A DNA stretch of 64,000 bases from Paenibacillus sp. DMB20. Lineage in GTDB: Bacteria; Bacillota; Bacilli; Paenibacillales; Paenibacillaceae. Below, piece after piece: positions 1-8,495 of the stretch (positions are counted from its first letter, which is position 1; every line of letters starts with the position of its first letter). The translations under genes and the position numbers were made by a program. Location: the NCBI RefSeq assembly GCF_000987955.1, contig NZ_LAZU01000037.1, positions 372,001 through 436,000 on the forward strand, in the 5' to 3' direction. The notes below the pieces were generated by a model that had not been told where the DNA came from, did no database searches, and saw only the letters and a list, made by a program, of their open reading frames with translations.

Positions 1-10
1 TCAAGGCCCT

Positions 11-850
11 TTAAAAATCCTGGGCGGTCCCCTCATAAACAAACTCGGCCGGCCCGGTCATATAGACATGGTTATCCTTCTCGTTCCATTCGATAAACAA
101 CTCTCCGCCTTTCAGGGAAACCACGGAGGACCTGTCCGTGAAACCGTTCAGTACCGAAGCGACCAATGTCGCACAGGCGCCCGTTCCGCAAGCCAACGTC
201 GGACCGGCTCCTCGCTCCCACACCCGCATATCAACGTGCCCACGGTCGCGGACGGTGGCAAACTCCACGTTGATTTTTTTCGGGAACAGGGGATGTCCTT
301 CCAGCTTGGGACCCCAAGCCATAAGGTCGAAGGAAACGGCATCGTCGACATAAATAACGCAGTGCGGATTGCCCATGGATACGGCGGTGAATCGAAATTC
401 CCTCCCTTCAACCTCGACCGGATGGTTTAGTACCGGATTTTGGTCCAGCACCGTAGGTACCTCCAAGCCTTCCAGCACCGGCTCGCCCATATCCACCCTC
501 ACCGTTTGTACGCGGCCGTCTTCAATATCAAGACTCAGATCCTGAACGCCTGCCCCCAGCGTTTCGACGGTAAGCCGTTCCTTCCGCGCATAACCTTTAT
601 CGTAGACGTATTTAGCCACGCAGCGGATGGCATTGCCGCACTGCTCAGCCTCCGTTCCGTCCGAATTGATGATGCGCATGCTGAAATCCGCCCGACCCGA
701 AGGAAGGATATAGACAAGCCCGTCAGCACCGAAGCCAAAATAACGGTTGCATAATTTTACAGCCAAATCCGCCGCATTTTCCGGCAGGCCCTTCTCGCCG
801 TATATGATAATAAAGTCATTTCCCAATCCATGCATTTTCGAAAATTGCAT
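11..850 (-). CDS. dapF: Diaminopimelate epimerase
   Basis: Converts LL- to meso-diaminopimelate, the last step before the lysine/peptidoglycan branch; cytoplasmic. The N-terminal MHGLGNDF signature is present, and the two catalytic cysteines sit in EQCGNAIRC and in LACGTGACAT. About 280 residues, normal for the family. The open frame reaches further upstream, but GAGGAG directly abuts the first ATG, whereas it lies about nine bases before the ATG at 850 that gives MQFSKMHG, so I use 850. It is separated from the upstream ATPase by about 125 bp and may be transcribed with it or alone. Confident family assignment. Confidence 0.96.
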   Translation of the reverse strand: MQFSKMHGLGNDFIIIYGEKGLPENAADLAVKLCNRYFGFGADGLVYILPSGRADFSMRIINSDGTEAEQCGNAIRCVAKYVYDKGYARKERLTVETLGAGVQDLSLDIEDGRVQTVRVDMGEPVLEGLEVPTVLDQNPVLNHPVEVEGREFRFTAVSMGNPHCVIYVDDAVSFDLMAWGPKLEGHPLFPKKINVEFATVRDRGHVDMRVWERGAGPTLACGTGACATLVASVLNGFTDRSSVVSLKGGELFIEWNEKDNHVYMTGPAEFVYEGTAQDF

Positions 851-976
851 AAAACCCATCTCCTCTGCGGCTCCTGACAAGCAAAACAGCGGCCTTATCG
901 CCCTTGTTTAAGGGTAATGGCGTTTTGCTAGTGTGAGAAAAAGTTTACCGCAGAAGGACGGGTTTTCAAATTTACT

Positions 977-3770
977 TTATGCTGAAAGGTTTGCACTTTT
1001 TGTCATCATGCCGCGTCTATTCCGATGGCGGCGTCCGCCCCACACGCTTCCCGCTCCCATGAGGAAGGTCGGGATTCCTCCTGCGACAAGCGTAATGGCC
1101 CACTCCCTGAAGCCGAGCGGAACGGTTTTGAAAATCGGCTGCAGCGCTTCAATGTACATCACGCCAAGCATAAGCAGGACCGAGGACAGAACGGCAAGCA
1201 CAAGGTACTTGTTCTGAAGCGGATTCCGGTGGAAGACCGAACGCGAGCTGCGGCAGTCGAACACATGGATGAGCTGTGCCATGACAAGGGTCGCAAAAGC
1301 AACCGACTGCGCTTTGGCCAACTGGCCGGCCTGATCCGGTGCTGTCCGCAGCGTAAGCCAGAACGCTCCCAATGTGCAGAAGCCGATCAGGACGCCGCGG
1401 CTTATGATTTTCCAGCCCAGGCGTCTTGCGAAAATGTTCTCCTTGGCGCCGCGCGGCTTGTGCTCCATCAGATCCTTTTCGGGCTGATCGACGCCGAGCG
1501 CCATCGCAGGAAGTCCATCCGTCACAAGGTTCACCCATAGAATCTGGATGGGTGCGAGCGGGAGCGGCAGTCCCATCATCATGGCAAAGAACATGGTCAG
1601 GATTTCGCCCACATTGGAAGCGAGAAGATAGCGGATAAACTTGCGGATATTCTCGTAGATGCTCCGCCCTTCTTCAATCGCCGCAACGATCGTTGAGAAA
1701 TTGTCGTCGCTGAGCACAAGCGCGGAAGCCTCTTTGGTCACGTCCGTACCGGTAATGCCCATGGAGATTCCGATATCGGCGGCTTTGATGGCAGGTGCAT
1801 CGTTCACCCCGTCTCCCGTCATGGCCACCACATGCCCTTTCCGCTGCAGCGACTTCACGATTCGGAGCTTATGCTCGGGCGACACCCGGGCATATACGTA
1901 AGTCTGGTCCACTTTGGCATCCAGCTGCTTATCATCCAGCCGCGACAACTCCTGCCCTGTCATGGAAAGTCCTCCACGCGGCATGATGCCGAGCTGGGAA
2001 GCAATGGCTTCCGCCGTCGTACGGTGATCGCCGGTGATCATGACGGTTTTGATTCCGGCGCGGCGGCAGATGGCAATCGCATCCCGCACCTCGCGCCGCG
2101 GCGGATCGATCATGCCGGCCAGGCCCGCAAAGACGAGTTGGCATTCAGCTTCTTTTTCGTTCTCCGGCTTGTCGTAAGGCCTGAGATCCCGGTAAGCCAG
2201 GCCAAGCACGCGAAGTGCATCCGAGGCCATCGCTTCATTCGCGGCCAGAACCTTTTGCCGCAGGGTTCCCGTTAACGGCACGACATTGCCTTCCCATAAT
2301 ATATAGGAACAGGCATCCAGCAAGACGTCCGGAGCTCCCTTCGTGCACAGCAGGCGTCCACCTTGATGGCTGACGATCACGGTCATCAGCTTCCGTTCGG
2401 AATCGAACGGAAATTCCTTGTCCCGCTGGTAGGAAGACGTCAGGCTGGATTTGGGCAAGCCCATTTTGGCGGCAAGCGTAAGCAGCGCCCCTTCCGTCGG
2501 ATCCCCTTTCAGTTCCCAGACCGCGCTGGGCGGCGCCGTTTCCTTCGACTTTTTCTTGCTTCTTGCCTCTTCCTGAAGGTTTTCGTATATCTCCGCATTG
2601 TTGCATAATCCGCCGATCTGCAGCAGCCTCCGCAGCGCCTGGTCGTTGCGCAGCTCCACGGGTTTTCCGCCCTGCAGGATCTGGCCTGACGGCTCATAGC
2701 CTTGGCCGGTGACCTCCAGCACCCTTCCTCCGGTCCAAACCCGGGTAACGGTCATTTTATTTTGGGTCAGCGTGCCGGTTTTGTCCGAGCAGATGACCGA
2801 AGCGCAGCCAAGCGTCTCGACGGACGGAAGCTTCCGGACAATCGCCTTCCGCTTGATCATCCGCTGTACGCCAAGCGCCAGCGCGATGGTCACGATCGCG
2901 GGCAGCCCTTCGGGAATCGCGGCCACGGCCAGACTGACGCCGGCAAGGAACATCCCCGCAGCGGGCTGGCCGTGCAGAATTCCCGCTACGACCACCATGA
3001 CCGTAAGCCCAAGAGACACGCCGATCAGGATTTTGCCAAGCTGCTCAAGCCGATGCTGAAGCGGCGTTTCCTGAGACTCGGTACTCTGAATGAGGTCGGC
3101 GATTTTTCCCATTTCGGTATCCATCCCGGTACGGATGACCACGCCTTTGGCCGTGCCTCTCGTCACCATCGTACCCATATACCCGATATTTTTCCGGTCG
3201 CCAAGCGGCACATCCTGTTCGGCAATCGGGCCGGCATGCTTGTTCACCGGCAGCGATTCTCCCGTAAGCGCAGACTCCTCCACGCTGCAGCTGCTCGTTT
3301 CGAGCCAACGGACGTCGGCGGGAATCCGGTCCCCGCTCTCCACCAGGATGATGTCCCCCCGGTACAAGCCCCCGGGCGCCGATATGAATGACTTGGCCGT
3401 CCCGAAGCACCTTCGCCCCCGGCGCCGACAGCTGCTTGAGCGCCCGCAGGGAGCGTTCTGCCCGGAACTCCTGCATAAAGCCCAGCACGCCGTTGATCAG
3501 AATGATCGCGATAATCGTCACGGCGTCCAGGTACTCGCCCAGCAGCCCGGATACCAAGGTGGCGCCGAGAAGCACAAGTACCATGAAGTCCTTAAATTGA
3601 TTCAAAAACAGCGTGAACGGCGATATTTTCTTTCCTTCGGACAGCTCGTTCCACCCGCTGGTTTTGCGCCTTTCCCCCGCTTCCTCTTCCGTGAGGCCCT
3701 GTTGCGGATGGACTTGCATCACCTGCTGCAATTCGTCGACATCCATCTGGTGCCATAACTTTTGTTCCAT
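977..3770 (-). CDS. P-type Ca2+-transporting ATPase (YloB/SERCA-like), frameshifted in this sequence
   Basis: Type IIA cation pump expelling Ca2+ across the membrane using ATP. Visible in order: an N-terminal cation-ATPase domain ([13 protein letters not shown]), the actuator TGES loop, the M4 ion-binding PEGLPA, the phosphorylation motif CSDKTGT, the hinge [10 protein letters not shown] and a C-terminal membrane region. The frame breaks at a run of six C on the plus strand (3355-3360). Reading five restores LVPGDI and one protein of about 930 residues. Start ATG at 3770 has GGGAGGGAAAGGGAG before it. It is divergent from rqcH; the orthologues yloB and yloA are also neighbours in B. subtilis. 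The break is probably a sequencing error. Confidence 0.9.
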
Positions 3771-3948
3771 GCTCCCTTTCCCTCCCGGTTGTTTCTCCAG
3801 TTCCGGCGGACAGCTTTTCCACCTCTCAACGTAAATGTATTCGGACAGGTTCGCAAATATCACAGGAACGGCTCTTAAGTTTTTGCCCGAAGTATGGCAT
3901 CATAGAGTAGAAAGCAATCTGGGAAGCGTTAGAATAGGAGAAATGACT

Positions 3949-5709
3949 ATGGCATTGGACGGAATCGTAACACGGGCGATCACGCATGAGCTTCAGGCCT
4001 GCCGGGGTGCCCGGATCAGCAAAATATATCAGCCGAACGACAGGGATATCGTACTGCATATCCGCACGCAGAAAGGGAATGCCAAGCTGCTGCTCTCGGC
4101 GAATCCCACCTATCCGAGAGTTCATCTGACAGAGGAAAGCTTTTTGAATCCGACCGAAGCGCCGATGTTCTGCATGCTGATGCGCAAGCACTGCGAAAGC
4201 GGAATTATCGAGGATATCACCCAAGTCGGTATGGAACGCATCATCCACATCAGCATCAGGCAGCGGGATGAGCTGGGGGACGTCTCCTCCAAAAAAATCG
4301 TTATCGAGCTTATGGGCCGCCACAGCAACATCATCCTGATCGACCCTGCCAGCGGCACGATTCTTGACGGAATCCATCACGTCACGCCGGCCATCAGCAG
4401 CTACCGGGTCGTTATGCCGGGCTTTGCCTACAGCGAGCCGCCTCAGCAGCATAAGCTGAACCCGCTGGAGGTCGGGCAGGAGGAATTCAGGGAATCCTGC
4501 ATGCTTAGTCCGGATCAACCGGCCGCCTGGCTCGTTAACACGTTCAGCGGATTAAGCCCGCTGATATCCCAAGAAATCGCGTACCGGGCCGGCTGTGCCG
4601 CCGGGGGCGAAAGCGGTGAGACGGACAAAGACTGCGGGGCATTATGGAGCGCTTTTACCGGCATCATGGACCTTGTAAGAGATAACCGGTATGACCCCGT
4701 CACGGGCGAGAACGCCAAGGGAAAAGCCGTTTTTTCCGTCGTTCCGCTGACCATGCTGACCGGGGAGCTCCAGCATTACGATTCGGTGGGCGCATGTCTC
4801 GAGGCTTACTACGGAGAGAAAGCCGAGCGCGACACGGTCAAGCAAAAAGTAAGCGACCTTCTGCGTTTTCTTCAAAACGAGCGGGCGAAAAACCTGAAAA
4901 AGCTCGACAAGCTTCAGGAGGATCTGGAGGAGGCTGGCGACGCGGACCGGTACCGGATCTCCGGTGAACTGTTGTTCGCTTCGATTCACCAAATTCAAAA
5001 AGGCGACAAGCAAGTAGAGCTGGTGAACTTCTACGACGAGGAGCAGAAGCCGGTCACCATCCAGCTCGATCCCCTTTTGTCGCCTTCCGATAACGCGCAG
5101 CGTTACTTCAAGAAATACAACAAGTACAAAAACAGCCTCGCCGTCATTGACGAGCAGCTGATAAAGACCCGCCAGGAAATAGACTACCTCGACAACCTGC
5201 TCCAGCAGCTGTCGCACGCCTCGATGAACGATATCGACGAAATCCGGGAGGAGCTCGTGCAGCAGGGATATTTGCGAGACCGCAGCCGCAAGACGAGGAA
5301 GAAGAAAAAGAACGACAAGCCGACGCTTCATGTATACACTTCGTCGGAAGGAATCGAGATGTACGTCGGCAAAAACAACCTGCAAAACGAATACGTGACG
5401 AACCGGTTGGCATCGCCGAACGACACTTGGCTCCATACCAAGGATATTCCCGGCTCCCACGTCGTCATCCGGAGCGACAGCTTTGGGGAGGAAACGCTGC
5501 AGGAAGCCGCCCAGCTGGCCGCTTATCACAGCCAAGCCAAAGAATCCAGCAGCGTGCCGGTGGACTACACGCTGATCCGGCATGTTCGCAAGCCCAGCGG
5601 CTCGAAACCGGGGTTTGTTATCTACGACCATCAAAAAACCCTGTTTGTCACGCCGGACGAACAGTTTGTCAAAAGCCTGCCGAATGCCATCAAAAATCAG
5701 CGGAGCTAA
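3949..5709 (+). CDS. rqcH: Ribosome quality control protein RqcH (NFACT family; YloA)
   Basis: Binds stalled 50S subunits with peptidyl-tRNA and directs C-terminal alanine tailing of the nascent chain. The 586-residue protein begins MALDGIVTRAITHEL, the standard NFACT-N start. A long charged coiled-coil region lies in the middle (around residues 260-400), and the C-terminal NFACT-R domain contains VYTSSEGIEMYVGKN and NDTWLHTKDIPGSHV. Start 3949 is supported by AGGAG eight bases upstream; the open frame extends 38 codons further without a site. Older annotations call the family fibronectin-binding protein FbpA. It is divergent from the Ca2+ ATPase, and a dispersed repeat and a strong terminator follow. 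Confidence 0.93.
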   Translation: MALDGIVTRAITHELQACRGARISKIYQPNDRDIVLHIRTQKGNAKLLLSANPTYPRVHLTEESFLNPTEAPMFCMLMRKHCESGIIEDITQVGMERIIHISIRQRDELGDVSSKKIVIELMGRHSNIILIDPASGTILDGIHHVTPAISSYRVVMPGFAYSEPPQQHKLNPLEVGQEEFRESCMLSPDQPAAWLVNTFSGLSPLISQEIAYRAGCAAGGESGETDKDCGALWSAFTGIMDLVRDNRYDPVTGENAKGKAVFSVVPLTMLTGELQHYDSVGACLEAYYGEKAERDTVKQKVSDLLRFLQNERAKNLKKLDKLQEDLEEAGDADRYRISGELLFASIHQIQKGDKQVELVNFYDEEQKPVTIQLDPLLSPSDNAQRYFKKYNKYKNSLAVIDEQLIKTRQEIDYLDNLLQQLSHASMNDIDEIREELVQQGYLRDRSRKTRKKKKNDKPTLHVYTSSEGIEMYVGKNNLQNEYVTNRLASPNDTWLHTKDIPGSHVVIRSDSFGEETLQEAAQLAAYHSQAKESSSVPVDYTLIRHVRKPSGSKPGFVIYDHQKTLFVTPDEQFVKSLPNAIKNQRS

Positions 5710-5719
5710 ACCGCAGTAT

Positions 5720-5826
5720 GAAAAACGTCATCGTACTTCACAGAAGACAGACCGCTTTTAGCGGATGTTTTTCTTACGATATAGAATTCCATCAGCTCCG
5801 CTGATAACTTATAAATTCTATATCTA
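5720..5826 (+). repeat. Dispersed intergenic repeat, copy A
   Basis: Shares with copies near 16.6, 17.9 and 57.1 kb the core AGACCGC-tttta-GCGG followed by GTTTTTCTTnCGATATA, and an upstream AAAAACGTC. Here the right arm is diverged and forms its own inverted repeat (ATATAGAATT with AATTCTATAT). It lies between the rqcH stop and its terminator, so it is probably transcribed in the rqcH 3' UTR. Confidence 0.6.
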
Positions 5827-5829
5827 ACA

Positions 5830-5876
5830 AAAAAGAGCCTAAAAGCATGATCATTCCATGCTTTTAGGCTCTTTTT
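5830..5876 (+). terminator. Bidirectional intrinsic terminator
   Basis: A perfect 20-bp stem (AAAAAGAGCCTAAAAGCATG and its complement) with a 7-base loop ends in T5 on both strands. It closes rqcH on the plus strand and the PHP gene on the minus strand. Confidence 0.93.
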
Positions 5877-5908
5877 GCGCGTTATCGCGTCATGAATATC
5901 CAAACCGG

Positions 5909-6796
5909 TTATAGCTGCATCCCGCGGGCCGCCTGCAGTTCCTCCAGCACGGAAGCGGACACGCGCCGTCCGCCGATGTCCCCGTGAAAAACGACTCCCT
6001 GCCGTTCGCCGTGATAGTCGGAACCCGCCGTTACGATCAAGCCGAATTCTTCCGCGATCTTCGCATAACGCGACTCCTCTCCGCGTCCGTGATCGGAATG
6101 GTACACCTCGATTCCCGCCGGACGCGCTTCCCGCAGGATCTCCCTAACCAGCTCATCATCCCCGTATAAACCGGGATGGGCCAGCACCGGCGTCCCCCCG
6201 GCCTCTCGGATCCAGCCGCAGGCCTCCTGCGGCGAAATGCGGGGCTGAGCCGCATAGGCCGGCTTGCCTTGAGCGAGATAACGGTCGAACGCCTCGCGCA
6301 TGTCCGAAGCGAAGCCTCTTCGTACCAGCGCGTCCGCAATATGAGGTCTTCCGATGCTTTCATCCGGTTTCAGCTCGCGGCCAAGGCCGGCGATGACTTC
6401 CTCCATCGTAATATCCATGCCGAGCTCATGCAGGTTGGCTATGATTTTTTGGTTGCGCTCGGCCCTCGTGTTCCTCAAACGAGCCAACCGTTCAAGAAAT
6501 AGGCCGTCTTCCGGATCGATATAGTACCCGAGAACGTGAATGTCCTTGCCGCCGGCCATGGTGCTGATTTCCACGCCGGGAACGACCGTCACGCCGTACC
6601 GGATCCCCGCCTCCAGCGCTTCCCGTACCCCGGCGACCGTATCGTGATCGGTAATCGCCAGCGCGGCAAGGCCCTTCTCCGACGCGAGGCGCACATTTTC
6701 CGCCGGCTCGTTCACTCCGTCCGAAGCCCTCGTATGCGTGTGAAGATCGCATTCCTTATTAGCGTTAACATCAGCTGCCGCATGATCGCTTTGCAT
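5909..6796 (-). CDS. PHP-domain phosphoesterase (TrpH/YciV-like)
   Basis: A 295-residue polymerase-and-histidinol-phosphatase fold metal-dependent hydrolase. Metal ligands are visible as DLHTHTRASDG near residue 17, ITDHDT near 48, PGVEIS near 74, VLAHPG near 205 and the late GSDYHG. Relatives such as E. coli YciV act as 5'-3' exonuclease/RNase AM or 3',5'-nucleotide bisphosphatase. Which substrate applies here cannot be read from the sequence. It is a single gene ending at the shared terminator with rqcH. The N-terminal fifteen residues are not conserved-looking, so a slightly later start is possible. Confidence 0.85.
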   Translation of the reverse strand: MQSDHAAADVNANKECDLHTHTRASDGVNEPAENVRLASEKGLAALAITDHDTVAGVREALEAGIRYGVTVVPGVEISTMAGGKDIHVLGYYIDPEDGLFLERLARLRNTRAERNQKIIANLHELGMDITMEEVIAGLGRELKPDESIGRPHIADALVRRGFASDMREAFDRYLAQGKPAYAAQPRISPQEACGWIREAGGTPVLAHPGLYGDDELVREILREARPAGIEVYHSDHGRGEESRYAKIAEEFGLIVTAGSDYHGERQGVVFHGDIGGRRVSASVLEELQAARGMQL

Positions 6797-6919
6797 GATT
6801 TCTTAGCCCCTTCCTTCGATTGTGCTTTTTCTTATTGTAACGGACTTGCACCGACTGGCGCGAGTTCAGCTTCACCGCTATACAAAAAAAAGCACCCGCG
6901 CTATAATCGCACGTATGCT

Positions 6920-7358
6920 TTATTTCCGTTTGCGGCTGTTTTTAATCAACGTCATGCGCCGGGAATGGCGCAGCCAAGAGTAATAGGATTTCAAATCGCG
7001 GAGTTCGATCGTCTCGGACATCCGGCCCAGGAAAGTGACGATAATCATCCGGTGCAGCGGATTCCCGATCAGATCGCGTTCATGCTCCAGCTCGGAAAAT
7101 TCCGCGACGACCACCAGGTCCTCGTCTATGAGATACACATCCTGCTCATTCCGGTAATACGGAACGATCCGGTTCTGCTTCAGGCATTCCCACATCCATG
7201 CCCCGATCTCTTCGTGCGGCGTATCATTTCCGTTAATCCGGTCGTTATACCGGCTCTTGGCATGGTTGGTTATGACGATATCCGCTATTTTTTTTGTCGT
7301 TTAATGTAATGTAAAACGGCTCGTAGGTGCTCCACCGCTCTGTCCCTTTGTCGCGCAT
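6920..7358 (-). CDS. Conserved hypothetical protein, frameshifted here; possible DUF4258/RelE-like fold
   Basis: Not confidently recognised. The C-terminal 91 residues are open, and the N-terminal part continues in another frame through a run of eight T on the plus strand (7288-7295). With seven, the gene reads from ATG 7358 (MRDKGTERWSTYEPF) into NDKKIADIVITNHAKSRYND as one protein of about 145 residues. The ITNHAKSRYNDR segment followed by short beta-strand-like stretches (VYLIDEDLVVVAEF, MIIVTFL) resembles the small RNase-like folds of DUF4258/BrnT/RelE proteins. That comparison is inference from pattern only. No antitoxin partner is visible next to it. Confidence 0.5.
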
Positions 7359-7483
7359 GGATAATCACTCTCCACCAAATGGGTCTTTATATCTATGTAT
7401 ATATACCCAACATATTACATCATTCCTCAAATATGCACAAGGCAGAAACTTTTTTTGGATGTGAATAGTTCTTGAATATCCAA

Positions 7484-7508
7484 TAAAGAAAAGCGGCCTT
7501 GCGGCCGC
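7484..7508 (-). terminator. Intrinsic terminator of ylbF-ylbG
   Basis: On the minus strand GCGGCC-gcaa-GGCCGC is followed by TTTTCTTT. It lies about 55 bp past the corrected ylbG stop but inside the uncorrected, over-long reading frame, which independently supports the corrected stop. Confidence 0.8.
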
Positions 7509-7562
7509 CAGATTTACGCATGTATCCAATAGGCAATCCGAACGGTCGAACCCCGGAGAGGT

Positions 7563-7827
7563 CTACAATCCAAAAAAAACGGGTCTTGTCGGGAACATTG
7601 CTGCTGTACTCGGTTTTTATTTCGTTCCTGTACGAGCGCTCAATTTTCCGGACATAGGAAAGCCTTCGAATATTTTTCATGGTATCGTCGGCACGATCAG
7701 CGTTGACGTACATGACGACATACTGCATGCGACGTGAGATGTAATGCACGCTGCCGTATTTCTCAAGGTTTCTCGCAGCTTTCACATCACTCACCCAAAT
7801 AATAAAACCGGTTCGTTCCGCCAACAT
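7563..7827 (-). CDS. ylbG: YlbG family protein (DUF2129), frameshift near the C-terminus
   Basis: Small cytoplasmic protein of unknown biochemical role found next to ylbF across Bacillales. Recognised from GFIIWVSDVKAARNLEKYG, VHYISRRMQYVVMYV and VRKIERSYRNEIKTE, matching YlbG along its length. The frame as written runs on to 135 residues with an atypical tail. A run of eight A on the plus strand (7572-7579) read as seven gives a stop at 7563 after NVPDKTRFFGL, the usual length of about 87. The terminator immediately beyond supports this. It is in an operon with ylbF, with a 44-bp gap. Confidence 0.85.
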
Positions 7828-7871
7828 TCTGGTCCCGCCTCGCTTTCCCCTCTATCTTTTCCTTCCGCCGG

Positions 7872-8309
7872 TCATCCGCACTGGCAGCCCCCGCCGCTTC
7901 CGCATCCTTTCTTGGGAAGCGGATTGTTGCTTGGTACCTTGATGGTATCCGATACGGAAAACGCGATTTTCTCCGACATGTTTAACAGCATGTCATCCAG
8001 GTTTTTTTCCGCAAGCTTGAAGCGCGCAACCTCTTCAAAAGCTTCCAGCTCGGCCTCCACCGCCATGACCTTTTCTTTGGCCTCATGATAATTCGGGTGA
8101 AAATGGCCGAACCTTTCGGTTTCCTCAAAAAGGACCTTTTGGGCTTCGAGTTTTTTCACCAGAGCTTGAATCTCCGGGTTGTTCTCGACCGCCTGCTTCC
8201 AATATAGGTAATCCGCCACCTCGACGGACGCATTGATCATATCGCCCAATTCATAGGCATAGGTGAGCACCTCGGCCATATCGACCGTGTTTATTTCCGA
8301 TACGCTCAT
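7872..8309 (-). CDS. ylbF: YlbF/RicF family protein with C-terminal cysteine cluster
   Basis: Member of the RicF/YlbF-YmcA helical family. In B. subtilis RicF joins RicA and RicT (YaaT) in an Fe-S cluster complex that supports RNase Y-dependent mRNA maturation, competence, sporulation and biofilm formation. The 145-residue chain is nearly all helical, with the family core from VADYLYWKQAVENN to KVMAVEAELEAFEE. It ends in GCGSGGGCQCG, a cysteine cluster suited to metal or Fe-S binding. First gene of a two-gene unit with ylbG. Confidence 0.88.
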   Translation of the reverse strand: MSVSEINTVDMAEVLTYAYELGDMINASVEVADYLYWKQAVENNPEIQALVKKLEAQKVLFEETERFGHFHPNYHEAKEKVMAVEAELEAFEEVARFKLAEKNLDDMLLNMSEKIAFSVSDTIKVPSNNPLPKKGCGSGGGCQCG

Positions 8310-8495
8310 GAACTCATCCCGCTTCTGTATATAGTTTAGGCATACCCGTTAAGGATAGGCCTCTTTTATCATAGCATATGAAGTTGATCATAAGAAGAGG
8401 GAAAACCGGACAGACGGCACTTAAGTCGATAGAATGCTTTCGCCGCGAGAGCTCCGTTGAAACGTATTCCCTGATTTCGCATTTTCGGGATCGCA

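Noticed and set aside
3045-3863. Possible separate truncated ATPase gene (pseudogene) upstream of a second ATPase gene
   Set aside because: The two pieces are consecutive parts of one P-type ATPase joined by one base in a C6 run, matching the error pattern elsewhere.
4642-5634. 330-codon minus-strand open frame within rqcH
   Set aside because: Fully antisense to a well-recognised gene; mirror-image codon pattern of coding DNA.
5706-5903. 65-codon minus-strand frame over repeat copy A
   Set aside because: Runs through a repeat and a strong terminator; not a gene.
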